Origin: Tritrichomonas foetus | Lineage: Eukaryota > Parabasalia > Tritrichomonadida > Tritrichomonadidae | Length of the DNA: 64,000 bases | Direction: 5' to 3' | Assembly (NCBI GenBank): GCA_001839685.1 | Contig: MLAK01000250.1 | Span: 53,014-117,013 of the forward strand | Made by a program: the position numbers and the translations under genes | The notes under the pieces: generated by a model | What the model was told of the DNA's origin: nothing | Databases searched by the model: none | Seen by the model: only the letters and a program-made list of their open reading frames with translations | Part shown: positions 1 to 11,291 of the stretch, piece by piece | Layout of the letters: the number at the start of each line of letters is the position of its first letter | Position numbering within the stretch: the first letter of the stretch is position 1

Positions 1-780
1 GATTATAGTTGAAGATAGAACAGGAAAATTAGTTTCTTCGCCAACTTCTTCACATGAACATGGACCTCAAACGAAAATGTTTACGAACAAGATTGAATTT
101 AGCAACATTATCATATTCCAATTAAATATTCACGGCATTTAAATGTTGATTACGATTTAATTACAAAATGGTCTTAAAGATTTGAACGTTTTAATCCTGT
201 AGCAAATTAAAGAAATAATATCATGAAACAACTCTTAGAAATCAAATCATCATCAAATAACACATTATTAGGGTTTTATACAGGTGATTTAATTAAAGTT
301 GATACTATAGAATGGATTACTACTGCAATTATTTCATTAAAAGACAGAGGCGATGGAGAATGGGTATGAACAGGAGATGGAAATCATGAACATCAATTAA
401 TTACATCGTGATTTGAGAATGGTATTTGCCATAGTTTATGAGATACTCATCACCATTCCAAACTGATGGTAATTTTAGCGCAATTGGATATATCAATCTT
501 TTACATTCATGACTTGATATCTGGAATCAAAGTCCATTTGATGGTTTTATTGCTTGTGGTTAAAGGTTGGATATGATTGTAGTGAGCATAAAGCTACAGA
601 AATTCGTCTTTCATAACGCATTAGATAGTGAACGTATTAATCAACATGATGGTATTGCATTTTCCACAATTATAAACAATAAAAACGAAGTCATATGTTT
701 CGAATTAATACTGAAAACAAAATCTCATTTTCCGGTGTTTCCGACGAAAATTACATAATCACTGGATTCATCAGGAACTC
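1..780 (+). pseudogene. Decayed protein-coding relic, family not recognised
   Basis: Translation gives protein-like stretches broken by stops and frame changes. From about 121 the first frame reads through a recognisable block (IEWITTAIISLKDRGDGEW near 310-363) interrupted by TAA at sites where Gln would fit and by TGA where Trp would fit. Near 455-465 the reading continues in another frame (LDIWNQSPFDGFIACG near 513-559) and then again near 565-700 (NQHDGIAFSTIINNK). I infer an old repeated gene inactivated by transitions and small indels. I cannot name the family. No intact start-to-stop frame remains; the longest piece is about 63 codons. Confidence 0.5.
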
Positions 781-2263
781 CTTCACCATGCATTAACCAT
801 GACTAATTCATTTGATTTGGCGTTTCTATGTCAGTGATTTATAAACAGAATATATGAAAAAAGGAACCCTTTAGATGATACTCGATCATGGAATGCCGAA
901 AAATCAATTTAAATCAATGATAACTAAATTGAATGCCGAAATTTATCAAAATGCGCCCAAAGAATGTAACTTTACAATAAATTTAATGTAGTTTGATCGG
1001 CATTCATGATGAATTCTTTACATAAAAACAAAAGTTATTCATCGTGATTTAATGTCAGTCAATGTTTTTCTTGATGATAATTATTTTCCAAAAGTGGTTG
1101 ATTTGGTTCAGAATGGTCTTTTTGGAAGAAATGACTCTAATAACACGACAATAAAGATAAATGTAACTTCACGCAAATTCATGAATACCAAAATCATGAT
1201 TTTTCTTTTGTACAATAATTTTTGGTTATTCTTTATCAATGTAATATGATCTAGAAGGAAATCATGGCATTGATTGCTAATAATCTTCGTGATACAAAAC
1301 TACATCTGACATTAAGAATCATAGTAATTGCACAAGGAACAGATAATAACTCAAAATCAAAACTTTATGTTCTTATTCTTAAACTTCTCAAAAATAAGAT
1401 GTCAAGAAATTCGATTAATAAGAAATGACAAAATAAACAAGTTTCTTCCCAGCTCTGCAAACAATAAAATAATAATTATTTGATGAAACAACAGATCTGA
1501 TTATCGATATTATAAAAAATCTCCTCGACAGAAGCACAATTGAATTTTTCTGGATATTTTTTTATTGAAATTTAACTGAATCTTTTTTAGTTTGTTTGTT
1601 TTGTTTGTTTAGCTCGTACGTAAGCAACTTGTATTTAGTTTGTTAAACTTTCTTGGGATTTCAAGATTAAGAAGACAAATCATTAATTAATTAATGATCG
1701 AATTTGATATCTATCTAAATTTATAGGCAAAAGCAATGAAAAATATTTTTCTGATGGAATTAATGTTATTGATCATTTTCTTCGTATTAAAGTTGGAATT
1801 TCTTTCGTTCGAAAATTTCTATACATTCCGTAATCATATAAAATAAATTGAATGTAGTAAAAAAATAATCACAATTCAAAAAGTTCTCTCAATTTTTATT
1901 TTGAATGATACTATTGAAACATATTTTGAGTGCTTTTTGATCGGTGAGACTACATCCTTAAGAAGTATCATTATGGGCAGAAACCATCGGCTAGGTTAAA
2001 AACTTACATATTGGCCTTTTAACCATCAATATCTAAGGTTTATGTCATTTCGATTCATCGACTACTTCAAAAAAAGTTATTCTTTTTCAAAGATTTTGCA
2101 CCTTCACGGAAACTTTTTCATAATTTTTATTGTGGAAAACTATCAGTTTTAATTGAAAAGTTTATTGGCGATATTAAATTTCATTGGTTGTGGTGAAATA
2201 TCTTTCAATTTTGAGAAGTTTTTTTAATCATTAAGTTTTTATTTTCCAGGAAAGAAATACGAA
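781..2263. other. AT-rich intergenic DNA, no supported gene
   Basis: Only short open frames occur, such as 1052-1249, with AT-driven composition and no recognisable motif. Parts of 781-1480 may be further debris of the upstream relic. The last part, up to 2263, must contain the promoter of the downstream Rab gene, but I see no clear initiator element. Confidence 0.5.
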
Positions 2264-2884
2264 ATGAGCTCTGATTTAAGCACTCACTCATACAAGGTCG
2301 TCGTTGTCGGTAGTTCAGGCGTTGGAAAGACAGCCATTGTTCAACATTTAATCAGCGGAAACTTTCGTGAAGAATCACAGCCAACAATTGGCGTCGAATT
2401 CAAGTCTTACTCGCTCCAAACCGATGGTGAGAGCATCAAACTCCAGATCTGGGACACAGCCGGCCAGGAACGCTTCAGATCTGTCTCCAAAGCATATTTC
2501 AGGAATGCCCTCGGAGCCATACTTGTTTTCGACCTCACAAACAGGCAAAGCTTTGATGAACTCAACGTCTGGTTCAACGACCTCAGCACTCTCTGCGCTC
2601 CAAACGCTTACATCATATTGATCGGAAATAAAGTCGACCTAGAAGAAGACCGCCAAATTGTTGAAAGTGAAGCAAACGCATTCGCCCAAAGATACGATCT
2701 CATCTACCTCGAAACTTCAGCCAAAAACGGAAATAACGTTGAAGAAGCATTTGTCCGATTAGGCAAAGAAATTTACAGGAAGGTCAAAAGTGGAGACATC
2801 AAGGCAGCCAAGCCCCAGTCCAAGAAGATCACTGAAGAGGACGAAAATAATAACGATAATGGAGGGAAAAAAGGTTGCTGCTAA
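2264..2884 (+). CDS. Rab-family small GTPase
   Basis: A 206-residue Ras-superfamily GTPase of the Rab type, expected to cycle between GDP and GTP forms and recruit effectors to a membrane compartment. Visible motifs are the P-loop GSSGVGKT (residues 16-23), switch I Thr41 in PTIGVEF, WDTAGQE (63-69), NKVD (122-125), ETSAK (150-154) and a C-terminal Cys-Cys for geranylgeranylation after a polar, Asn-rich tail. All catalytic motifs are canonical. The start is the first ATG in frame and sits ten residues before the first beta strand, which is normal for Rabs. The stop codon lies in TAAA. The subfamily is uncertain (Rab1/4/14-like features); trichomonads have many Rab paralogues, so I give no symbol. 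Confidence 0.95.
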   Translation: MSSDLSTHSYKVVVVGSSGVGKTAIVQHLISGNFREESQPTIGVEFKSYSLQTDGESIKLQIWDTAGQERFRSVSKAYFRNALGAILVFDLTNRQSFDELNVWFNDLSTLCAPNAYIILIGNKVDLEEDRQIVESEANAFAQRYDLIYLETSAKNGNNVEEAFVRLGKEIYRKVKSGDIKAAKPQSKKITEEDENNNDNGGKKGCC

Positions 2885-2931
2885 ACTTTTTTTTGGCAAG
2901 TTTTTTTTTGTAAAAAAAAAATTAAAGAAAA

Positions 2932-2990
2932 CTATATCTATATCTATCTACATCTATCTATCCATCTATATCTATCTATCTATATCTATT
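2932..2990. repeat. CTAT/ATCT microsatellite
   Basis: Imperfect tetranucleotide and hexanucleotide tract built from ctat and atctat units, immediately downstream of the Rab gene. Confidence 0.85.
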
Positions 2991-3244
2991 ATAATTATTA
3001 GTATTAGTAGCTGTATTAGTATTATTAACGACAAAAGACTGACGAGGTGTTGTGAAAATGTTAAATTTCTTTTCGAATAAAAACATTTGCACAATTAACA
3101 AAAGGGTTATTTGGAAATGTAGAATTTTTATCATGTATATCTATGGATTTTACCACATTTACGCAAGCAAAAAACTCATAGGTGATATTCAGTATACAAA
3201 TATGTTAAACATTTCGATTGATACGATAATAAAGTTCATTATAT

Positions 3245-3790
3245 AAATATTGACAAATTCATTCTTGATGGTATTTAGTTTGACATTTCATCTAAATATT
3301 GGTTTCACGATCATTACCACAAAGATTACGACATCGATTTTGGAAACACACATTTTCATTGTTGCGGTAAGTTATTAAATTGGAAATGTTTTACGGAAAT
3401 AAAGTAAGCTTTTCTTTTCTATAAGCAAGTGAAAATTCAATATGAAAATGATTACTTATGTTGGTTTGCTGCTTTTGCTTACTTCAAAGCACATGTAACA
3501 TTTAAAAAAGAGAAATAAAGCAATCAGTGAGATGTTGTTAGAATATTATTATATCAAAACTGCGCCTAACTCAAAAGCAACTCGTTCATTTATTCAATTA
3601 TGTCAAAGTTTAGATTTCTCAACAGAAATAAATAAGTTCTGTGAACAATTTAAAGCGAATGGTGCTTATTGTAACTAATGTGATAAAGAAGTAGAAATAT
3701 TATTTAGTTGATGAAATCATTGCTGATAAAGCATACCTGATGTTCAATGTTTTAATGGTGAATGTAAATAATAAAGTTCATTCAAATTGG
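3245..3790 (+). pseudogene. Second decayed coding relic, family unknown
   Basis: Several protein-like segments lie in different frames: a His/Asp/Cys-rich stretch near 3289-3395 (includes YWFHDHYHKDYDIDFGN, then HFHCCGK), a segment near 3440-3518 (LCWFAAFAYFKAHVTF), and a longer one near 3541-3676 (includes TAPNSKATRSFIQLCQSLDF and ends GAYCN before a stop). Cys and His spacing suggests a former metal-binding or transposase-type protein, but I cannot place it. Stops and shifts make it non-functional. The remaining DNA up to 4459 shows no gene. Confidence 0.35.
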
Positions 3791-4459
3791 TTTTCTTTTT
3801 TAACTAAATATAAAATTTGAAAGATGTAAAAAATACAGAGCTGATCAAATATCGCAAAGTTTATCACTTATATTGTCTTGGACAGCTTCCAAGGCCGAGA
3901 GGCTGATTAAAAACAATAAAAAAGGTAGATATTTTCAACAACTATAAATTTCATTGGTATCGTACTAGAAAGAACGAGCAAACATATTCACCAATAAGAC
4001 ATTAAATAATAATATTCCGAATTCTATTTTATATTCATATATTGCCTTCTAGTTCTAAATAAATGCCGATGTTATAACAGTATTTCACGTATATTTTGAT
4101 ATTAAGATCAAAATATTTTGATCATTATGACTCATTAAGTTGTAATAACAACATAAATATATATGAACGGGAATAAGGCACGAAGCTATCCTCTAACTCC
4201 CATTATCACACAAAATGATAATTAACTATAAAATGGTTATATTTTCTTAGATTTCATTGAGGGGAAATCATTTCCTCTAATTCTCCCGAAAAACACCCGA
4301 AGCAAACATACCATGAATCATTTTTATTGGTTCTGTATATGATCTTGTTTTCAAAAGAATATTTGCCAATTCACAATTGTTGAACAAATTCTTCACAAAT
4401 AATTTGAAATTATTTCCATCAAAAAGTATCAGTAATTTTAGAAAAAGTTCAAAAAAGTA
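3791..4459. other. Intergenic AT-rich DNA
   Basis: No open frame of note and no recognisable RNA gene. The 3' end serves as upstream region of the pecanex-like gene. Confidence 0.5.
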
Positions 4460-7400
4460 ATGACTCGAACCGTGAAAAATGTATTTCTTACATTTCTCGG
4501 CGGCTTAAGCATTTCATCGAAAAACTTAATTCCTCCATTAATTATTTTCGTTTGTCTCGTCGCTTTTTTCGAAACTTTATTTTTCGTCCAAATATCAAAA
4601 ACAGAAAAACTCATCGCGAGTGGAGTTTTAATGGGAGTCATACTTTTATTCAAATTAATATTTTATGTCCTCGCAATTCTAGCCCGCCATGCGGTCGATC
4701 TTTCCGAATCGAATCACGAGCTCGAAGAAAAACCACCAGAACAGTTTCCTCAAGAGATATGGAATTTAAAACCGCTTCTACTAAACGAAAATTCATCAAT
4801 CGACTCAGTTGTAGGTGATTTAATTGCATCTGGATATGACGCAAATATGATATTTGAATTTGTTGAATATTTAAATAGCAATCAACCAACTATTGATGTT
4901 AAAACAAATGAAAACTCAGAAGGACAACTTTCTGTTATTAATTGTTGTGGAAGATTAATTGATCTTTCGTTTAATCAGAAACATATAGAAATTGTTTTTC
5001 CAATCAACCACACATTTTTTTATATTATTCTTTCAACAGTTTTTGGTTTCTCTGCTACATATTTGCCACTTTTGTTTAAAGATGAATTTTCCACAGCTGC
5101 AAAAGTTTTTATTGCTTTCAATTGTGCAACTTCAATCTTTTCAATAATTAAACCACCTGAAGCTGAACCATATAGTCAGAAGTTAATGGATATTTGGAAT
5201 GGATGTACGAGACCTTTGCATATTTCACTTTTACTTTCACTTTATAAAGTTCTGAAAATAATTGAGGAAAATTACAACAATGTGACAAAACTTCCAATTT
5301 ATGATTGGGAAATTGATTGGTCTCTTATCTCACCATATTTAAGAGATATTATACTTTATACACTAATCTTATTTCCAATTTTTATTCTGATTGGTTACAT
5401 TGGTCATCCAATTTCAACAGTCATATCCATGATTGAATCATTTAATCGCTATGCATTTGGTCAATCAGGTGTTGCCAATGTATGGCATATGATTATCCAA
5501 GTTTTACGTGGTTCTGTAGCTGTTGCAATAGTTTGGGCTATATTCGAGCATACCAAAAATGATTCGAAGATTTATTTCTGTGCTGCGCTCACCATTGCTA
5601 CATTTATAAACACACTTCCAATTATTTGGTCACGTCCAATTCGAGAAAAATGGGTTTTAGCTGTTTCAATGCCATTAGTTTTGTCTGCATTTTCATTTTT
5701 CATGTCATATGTTTTTACCACAATTATTAAAAACAATTGGAAAATTATTCAATGGGTCTGTTTTGGTTGGTTTTTATTGGTTGATGTTATTTTCCCATTA
5801 TTTTATAGTTGTAACCTTCATGTCTACATTCTACACATGCGCATCTTTCATGGAATTCCACAATTTATACTTTATATTGTTCATGCCTTATCTTTTGCGG
5901 TTTTTGTTCCACTTTTCATCTCTAGTGCATTAGCTGATTATTCACTCAATAAAGATTTAGATCAAGGAATAATAATAGGCGGTTCCAGTAACGACAGAAA
6001 CAGTTATTTTGATGTTAATTTCATTTTACTTGCTTTTATTTTAGTTCATGCCAACCAAAGGGCCTATTCCAGTCCTGTCACATTTGCTTTAGCTGTTTTT
6101 ATCACTGTTGTAACATGCAATTACGATTTTGGGTTGAAAAACTCTGCTTTTAATCTTGGAATTTCATTGTTAATCATTACAAAGCTTGAAGTTTTCTATC
6201 CAACTGTTCAATCAATTTTACGTATGAGAGATTTCACTAATACCATTCTTTATTGCCTTGGTGATCTTATTGAAGACGTTCAAGATTATCTCTTTCCAAT
6301 TACTGGATCAATATTACAAGAGATGCCTCTTGTTGATTTTGTGATGAAAGTACCAACATTAATTTGGTGTTTCTTTACAGGATCAAACTTTTCGAGTCCT
6401 TTTGGTGTTGCTTTCTTTACTTTGCCTTCACCAATTCGACCGTTTTATTTCTTTGAGGCATCCCATACAGATACTACTGACCTATCTAGAGTTTTCACTA
6501 AAAAAGTAACGGAGCATCCTGCCGAAATTCCTGCCTACACATCTGTTTGCCGGGCTCTTTCAAAAGAGTTTTCTTCAATTGTAATGACTGGAAAACTTGG
6601 GCATGCAGTTCCTGGCGATATTTTCCTGTTCATTTCGGATAATCTGACATGTTTGGTGTATATTATCTCTGCTGAACCTGGACTCATGAAGATTCAACTT
6701 CGTGGTTTAGAATACAATTCAACAACTGCATGTCATGATGGTGAAAGAAGCATATTAAGTGACATTATGACATTATATACTGATCATGACTTTTTCAATA
6801 TTGATGCAGCTCGATGTGCTTATTTTGGTTCATATGATTTGCGAGCAACTGACATTCCACTAAAAATGTATGATGTTCAAAGTATTCCAATTGCTCAAGC
6901 ATTTGTTGGAATACCAACAAATGCACAGAAAATGTGGTTCCTTGTGGCTTATTGCCATTATATAGTCAAAGGAACACTTAATGCAGAAGATATTCGTTTC
7001 ATTCCTGATGAAATCGCTGAGCACTATGAAGAATCACTTCCTGATAAATATAATGAAATATTTGATTTTTCGATGAGGATGGCACATGTTGAAATCAGTG
7101 AAGAATACAAACGTCAATATTTAATGTTGTATGTGGTTCTTCAACAAGCTGTTTTTAGTTCTGAAGGTAACTTAAACCTTCCAGTGCTTCATGAAGTTGT
7201 TCGTGGAAATATTGCTATTCCTGATGATGCAATGTGGTTATATGACAGTCAATTAATGTCATCATTTGTTATTCCTATTGTGAAATTATCATTCGGATTG
7301 ATGTTTATGGCATCTTCACAGGCATGTGACGATATCACATCTGAAGATACAATGATGGAATTTTGTATACATTATGTGAAAGAATTCCAGAATGAAAATT

Positions 7401-7759
7401 TAATGACAACTGTTGATTCTGAGGATTTCAGAAAAGAATTCGAAATTGAAAAGAAAACAATTCTTGCTATCGAAAATGTACAGAACAAAACAACTCTTTT
7501 GAGATTCAACAATTCAATGAAACACTGGGATGTGTTCCAATTGAGGAGAGAATGGGTGAAAGCACTTTGGACGAACGAACAAAGAGATATTCTTTTCTAT
7601 CAGCAGAGTCAGAGAGAGAGAACATCTATACAAATGAATACATATTGGCTTAACAATCTCCTCGTTCAATCATGTGACTCACCAGTTGGGTACCCTGCAT
7701 ATGTCAGTCAAATTTTGGATTCATTTGTCTATCCTTCGACAAATGTTTATGAAGTTTAA
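4460..7759 (+). CDS. Pecanex-like multi-pass membrane protein
   Basis: A 1099-residue polytopic membrane protein. The N-terminal part has two hydrophobic helices (about residues 27-48 and 54-76). A long membrane region follows from about 180 to 620 with many hydrophobic segments. The C-terminal part is soluble and carries pecanex-family hallmarks: a segment with HWDVFQLRREWV, then ERTSIQMN, then NNLLVQSCDSPVGYPAYVSQ close to the C-terminus, where pecanex proteins have a conserved GYPxYVSP-like sequence. Animal pecanex proteins are linked to Notch signalling and to ER/Golgi membranes; the role in parabasalids is unknown. The frame opens at the first ATG and is uninterrupted. It converges with the AP-3 beta gene on the other strand, about 210 bases apart. 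Confidence 0.85.
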   Translation: MTRTVKNVFLTFLGGLSISSKNLIPPLIIFVCLVAFFETLFFVQISKTEKLIASGVLMGVILLFKLIFYVLAILARHAVDLSESNHELEEKPPEQFPQEIWNLKPLLLNENSSIDSVVGDLIASGYDANMIFEFVEYLNSNQPTIDVKTNENSEGQLSVINCCGRLIDLSFNQKHIEIVFPINHTFFYIILSTVFGFSATYLPLLFKDEFSTAAKVFIAFNCATSIFSIIKPPEAEPYSQKLMDIWNGCTRPLHISLLLSLYKVLKIIEENYNNVTKLPIYDWEIDWSLISPYLRDIILYTLILFPIFILIGYIGHPISTVISMIESFNRYAFGQSGVANVWHMIIQVLRGSVAVAIVWAIFEHTKNDSKIYFCAALTIATFINTLPIIWSRPIREKWVLAVSMPLVLSAFSFFMSYVFTTIIKNNWKIIQWVCFGWFLLVDVIFPLFYSCNLHVYILHMRIFHGIPQFILYIVHALSFAVFVPLFISSALADYSLNKDLDQGIIIGGSSNDRNSYFDVNFILLAFILVHANQRAYSSPVTFALAVFITVVTCNYDFGLKNSAFNLGISLLIITKLEVFYPTVQSILRMRDFTNTILYCLGDLIEDVQDYLFPITGSILQEMPLVDFVMKVPTLIWCFFTGSNFSSPFGVAFFTLPSPIRPFYFFEASHTDTTDLSRVFTKKVTEHPAEIPAYTSVCRALSKEFSSIVMTGKLGHAVPGDIFLFISDNLTCLVYIISAEPGLMKIQLRGLEYNSTTACHDGERSILSDIMTLYTDHDFFNIDAARCAYFGSYDLRATDIPLKMYDVQSIPIAQAFVGIPTNAQKMWFLVAYCHYIVKGTLNAEDIRFIPDEIAEHYEESLPDKYNEIFDFSMRMAHVEISEEYKRQYLMLYVVLQQAVFSSEGNLNLPVLHEVVRGNIAIPDDAMWLYDSQLMSSFVIPIVKLSFGLMFMASSQACDDITSEDTMMEFCIHYVKEFQNENLMTTVDSEDFRKEFEIEKKTILAIENVQNKTTLLRFNNSMKHWDVFQLRREWVKALWTNEQRDILFYQQSQRERTSIQMNTYWLNNLLVQSCDSPVGYPAYVSQILDSFVYPSTNVYEV

Positions 7760-7790
7760 TAAATTGTTATTATTTCTATCAAATTGAACA

Positions 7791-7892
7791 TTTATTTATT
7801 CTTTTCAATTATTTATTCTTTTCAATTATTTATTCTCTTCATTTATTTATTCTCTTCATTTATTTATTCTTTTCATTTATTTATTCTTCTCA
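7791..7892. repeat. 17-bp tandem repeat between converging genes
   Basis: About six copies of a 17-bp unit of the type ttatttattcttttcaa, with slight variation. It fills most of the gap between the 3' ends of the pecanex-like and AP-3 beta genes. Confidence 0.8.
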
Positions 7893-7973
7893 TTGAAAAT
7901 TCCAAATGAATTATTTATCATGATTGTAAAGGGGAAAAAAATGTCTATTTCAATATTTATTATAATAACAATT

Positions 7974-10900
7974 CTATTGAATGAGATATTTCGCAATTAT
8001 TGACAACATGATACTTCCGATAGCGAGATTTTCCATTCTCACAGTTACATCACACTTATTATCACCAAGAAAATCAAAAATCACAACCATCGAATGCCCA
8101 TTCACTGTTTTTCCAGAGAAAAATCCTTCAGTTCCTTTTCTCGCGATGAAAAAGAGTCTATGTTCAATAAGTTTCTGCTGAGCTTCTTCTATTGATTGGA
8201 TTTTCACGTCTTCAATTGTATCTGATAAAGTGTTTTCTTCTGGCACTGTCTTAAAATGATTCATGAATTCCATTTTCGTCATTTTCCCTCCATTTTCAGC
8301 AGTCACAAGAACTGAAGTAAGGTTTAAAAGAACTTGGAAAGTTATTGGTGCCAATTTCTCGAAATGAACAGTCACGTTTATAAATTCTGAATCTTGAATG
8401 TAAGTAAATGCATATTTACTTGGTATAATCTTTCCAACAACGATTCCTGAATTTTGGTCAGAAGGAATTGGAAAAGAATTAGATGGTTCAAGTTTTTTAA
8501 ATAAAGAAAGAGCAAAAATATTTTTTGACATTTCGATTTTCTTCACATTTATCAATTCTTCACCAAAATTTGTAAAATATAGTGCAAGACAGAGTTTATC
8601 GCTTGGCATACGAATGAAATTTCCGTAAACTTCCAATAGATAATTTGATGGACGTGCTTTCATTAGTAAACTGAGACTGTTTACTTTAATTAAATTTCTT
8701 TCATCACCAATCAATAATGCTGGATCAATTTCTTCACTTATTGAAGTATATGTTGATGTAGATTCTTCTTCTTCTTCTTCTTCATTTGATGAAGAACCAT
8801 AACTTGACGAAGATCCTGAAGAAGATTCGGAATCCGAATCAGATGAATATTGTGTGATTTGAATTTGATTTTGCGGCATTTCTTGGAATTGGGGAGGAAG
8901 TTGAACTGGCTGCATTTCATAATTTGGTTGATTTTTCCTTAGTGGCATCATTTGTGTCGCATAAAGTGCATTGATATGTCCGGCTGCATTTGGACTATTT
9001 ACTGGTGAATTCATTGGGATGTTACTTGAAGAAATATTGGATTGGTTTTGTGGGGTTTTCATGTTTTGTGTTTGGAGTATTTGTTGAGCTCTTTGTGCTT
9101 GCAATTTCAAGTTATATGACTGAGTCATGAATAGTTCAGATTGTCGTTTTTGATTGTTTATTAATTGTGGTGATACAGAAATGTTTGGTGCTTTAATATG
9201 TGGTAATTTCCTTCTCAATCCAGGTACGAACGCAATAGGCTCTTTAATATAAACATTCGCCAGTGATCCTGCAAGTGGAAGTAAAAGATCAACCATGTTA
9301 TCACTAATTATTTGGTCACAATCTTCTCGTAAATTCATCAAAAATGATTCTGAATTCGAACTCACACCAAGAATATCGCTAGCTTTATCACTACATTCTG
9401 ATAAAATATGTGCATAAAGTAACGCTCTTTCTTTAACATCAGGACTCTCACTTTCGACTAGAGCTGAAGTTAAAATCGCCTTCAATGATCCAAGACTTAT
9501 ATTTTCTTGTGAACTGTCACTACCAACTTCGGTTTCATTTTCATTATCTGGAGTCTCTTTCGTAGTATTCTGACAAATGAAGATTTTAACGGCTGCTGTC
9601 ATCGATGCAAGCTGAGCTTCATAGCATTCATCTTGAATAGCATCAGCGAAAATTGAATCAATATAAAGCGAAGAATCTGGTATTTTATTTGAATACTCGC
9701 CTAGAATGAAAGAAAGAGCTGCCCTTCCTCTTCCATTCAGGATTCGAATTGCACCATTAGGACCTAGGATATATTGTTGAATACTTTGAAGAATGATGGA
9801 ATCATATTGTTCACCAAATCTTCTCAAAAATGAAACAGAAGTCGTCATACATTCACTTAAAATTGATGGTTTGAAATTCAAATCATCATAAGATGGCATT
9901 GAATTCAAATCATACTGGTTTTGTATAATTGTTAATAAAATATTCACACAGGATGATGAAAGCTTTTCATCATTTAAAGCAATTCGATTTATCGTTTTTA
10001 CTGTCTTTATTGAAAAGTGAAGATATTCATGCATAAATTCGCCAGTTGAGTATTTTTCTAGTTCTGAAAAAACAATTCGGGAGTTCTTTTCATTTACAAG
10101 TAAACTAATAATATCAAGTTTTATTAATTTCACATATAAAGGATCATTTGACTTTACTAGAAAATTATTTAATAAATCATTCGAAAAAATACTGCGGCAC
10201 AATTGAAAGCGGTTTAATACTAAAATTAAAGTCTTCATAACCGTATATTGAATTTCGTAGCCATTGTTCATCATTGAAATCAAAGGTAGAGAAATTCGAT
10301 TGATTATATCCTTTTGAATATGTGGATCATTAATAAAAAGACATAATTTTATACAACATCTAATTGCAGCCATTGTAATTCCGGAATTTGATTGAAGTAA
10401 CCTTGTTGAAAGTTTCTGAATAATTAAATTCACATTCCGATTCGGGTTATTCTCATTAAAATTACCTGAATTTTCATTGGAAATATTTGTATTATTATTT
10501 TCTGTGACATTTTCATCATCACTATTATTTTCACTATCATTGGAATTATTATTAATTAAACAGCTTAAATTTCCAGTAAGTATCTCTTGTATATGATCAT
10601 CTAAATATTCACTAATAAATTCGAGAATTTGGCATTGTGCCCACTCCGTTGCATCCTCACAGAAACCTAATAAATTGATTAATGTCTCACTTGTAATATC
10701 AATTATTGGCTGTTCTCGAGAATTATTTATTTCCATTAAAGCAGAAACTGCGTTTGCTGCAACGTTTGGATTTTGATCATTTATCAAATTGAGCAGAACT
10801 GGAGCTAATTTAAAGCGCTGAATTAAAACCGGGCTATTTTGGTAAACTTTAAGAATTGACATTGCTGCTGTTTTTCTGATATATGAATCATCACTTTGTG

Positions 10901-11291
10901 AAGCAGACACTATGATGGGAATCAATTGGTTTGATGTTTCATTGCTTGCAAATGATCCAGCCTGTTTAACAGCAAGTGATTTAATGAGACGATTTGGGTT
11001 TTGGAAATCATCCAATATCGATGATACAATATTATGAGTTAACTCAGGTATTTCTAAACTGTAACTATCCGTCAAAGTATTTCTGAATCTTATTAATGAA
11101 ATTCCCTCAAAAAGACTTTTTGAAGGATCAATTTGACAAATTTTCGATAGAAGCGAAGCGCAATTTTTCCCTTGGCCAAAAGCGTCAACAACTTGGCGAA
11201 TTCCATTAATTTGTGTCTTTATATCGCTGGATGATAGAAGGCGTGAAGTATCAGCGAGTTCTGAAGAAGGAGTCGTTTCATGAGAACTCAT
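7974..11291 (-). CDS. AP-3 adaptor complex beta subunit (beta-adaptin)
   Basis: A large adaptin, 1105 residues from the ATG at 11291; the frame extends seven codons further only through a GTG. The trunk (about residues 10-640) has HEAT-like helices with the beta-adaptin signature around DSYIRKTAAMSILKVYQ and NPNVAANAVSALMEIN. An Asn/Asp/Ser-rich low-complexity insertion sits near residue 250-290. The hinge, near 815-865, is a dense Ser/Glu/Asp tract, typical of the beta subunit of AP-3 rather than AP-1/AP-2. The C-terminal ear ends with a segment aligning by eye with the AP-3 beta appendage (FSGKTVNGHSMVVIF, then AIGSIMLSIIAKYLI). AP-3 sorts membrane cargo from endosome or trans-Golgi to lysosome-type compartments. 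The main alternative is another AP-complex beta chain. Confidence 0.82.
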   Translation of the reverse strand: MSSHETTPSSELADTSRLLSSSDIKTQINGIRQVVDAFGQGKNCASLLSKICQIDPSKSLFEGISLIRFRNTLTDSYSLEIPELTHNIVSSILDDFQNPNRLIKSLAVKQAGSFASNETSNQLIPIIVSASQSDDSYIRKTAAMSILKVYQNSPVLIQRFKLAPVLLNLINDQNPNVAANAVSALMEINNSREQPIIDITSETLINLLGFCEDATEWAQCQILEFISEYLDDHIQEILTGNLSCLINNNSNDSENNSDDENVTENNNTNISNENSGNFNENNPNRNVNLIIQKLSTRLLQSNSGITMAAIRCCIKLCLFINDPHIQKDIINRISLPLISMMNNGYEIQYTVMKTLILVLNRFQLCRSIFSNDLLNNFLVKSNDPLYVKLIKLDIISLLVNEKNSRIVFSELEKYSTGEFMHEYLHFSIKTVKTINRIALNDEKLSSSCVNILLTIIQNQYDLNSMPSYDDLNFKPSILSECMTTSVSFLRRFGEQYDSIILQSIQQYILGPNGAIRILNGRGRAALSFILGEYSNKIPDSSLYIDSIFADAIQDECYEAQLASMTAAVKIFICQNTTKETPDNENETEVGSDSSQENISLGSLKAILTSALVESESPDVKERALLYAHILSECSDKASDILGVSSNSESFLMNLREDCDQIISDNMVDLLLPLAGSLANVYIKEPIAFVPGLRRKLPHIKAPNISVSPQLINNQKRQSELFMTQSYNLKLQAQRAQQILQTQNMKTPQNQSNISSSNIPMNSPVNSPNAAGHINALYATQMMPLRKNQPNYEMQPVQLPPQFQEMPQNQIQITQYSSDSDSESSSGSSSSYGSSSNEEEEEEESTSTYTSISEEIDPALLIGDERNLIKVNSLSLLMKARPSNYLLEVYGNFIRMPSDKLCLALYFTNFGEELINVKKIEMSKNIFALSLFKKLEPSNSFPIPSDQNSGIVVGKIIPSKYAFTYIQDSEFINVTVHFEKLAPITFQVLLNLTSVLVTAENGGKMTKMEFMNHFKTVPEENTLSDTIEDVKIQSIEEAQQKLIEHRLFFIARKGTEGFFSGKTVNGHSMVVIFDFLGDNKCDVTVRMENLAIGSIMLSIIAKYLIQ

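Noticed and set aside
223..460. Possibility that the first relic is a bacterial (mycoplasma-type) gene using TGA as Trp
   Set aside because: TAA stops and frameshifts occur in the same reading, so decay explains it better than a different code.
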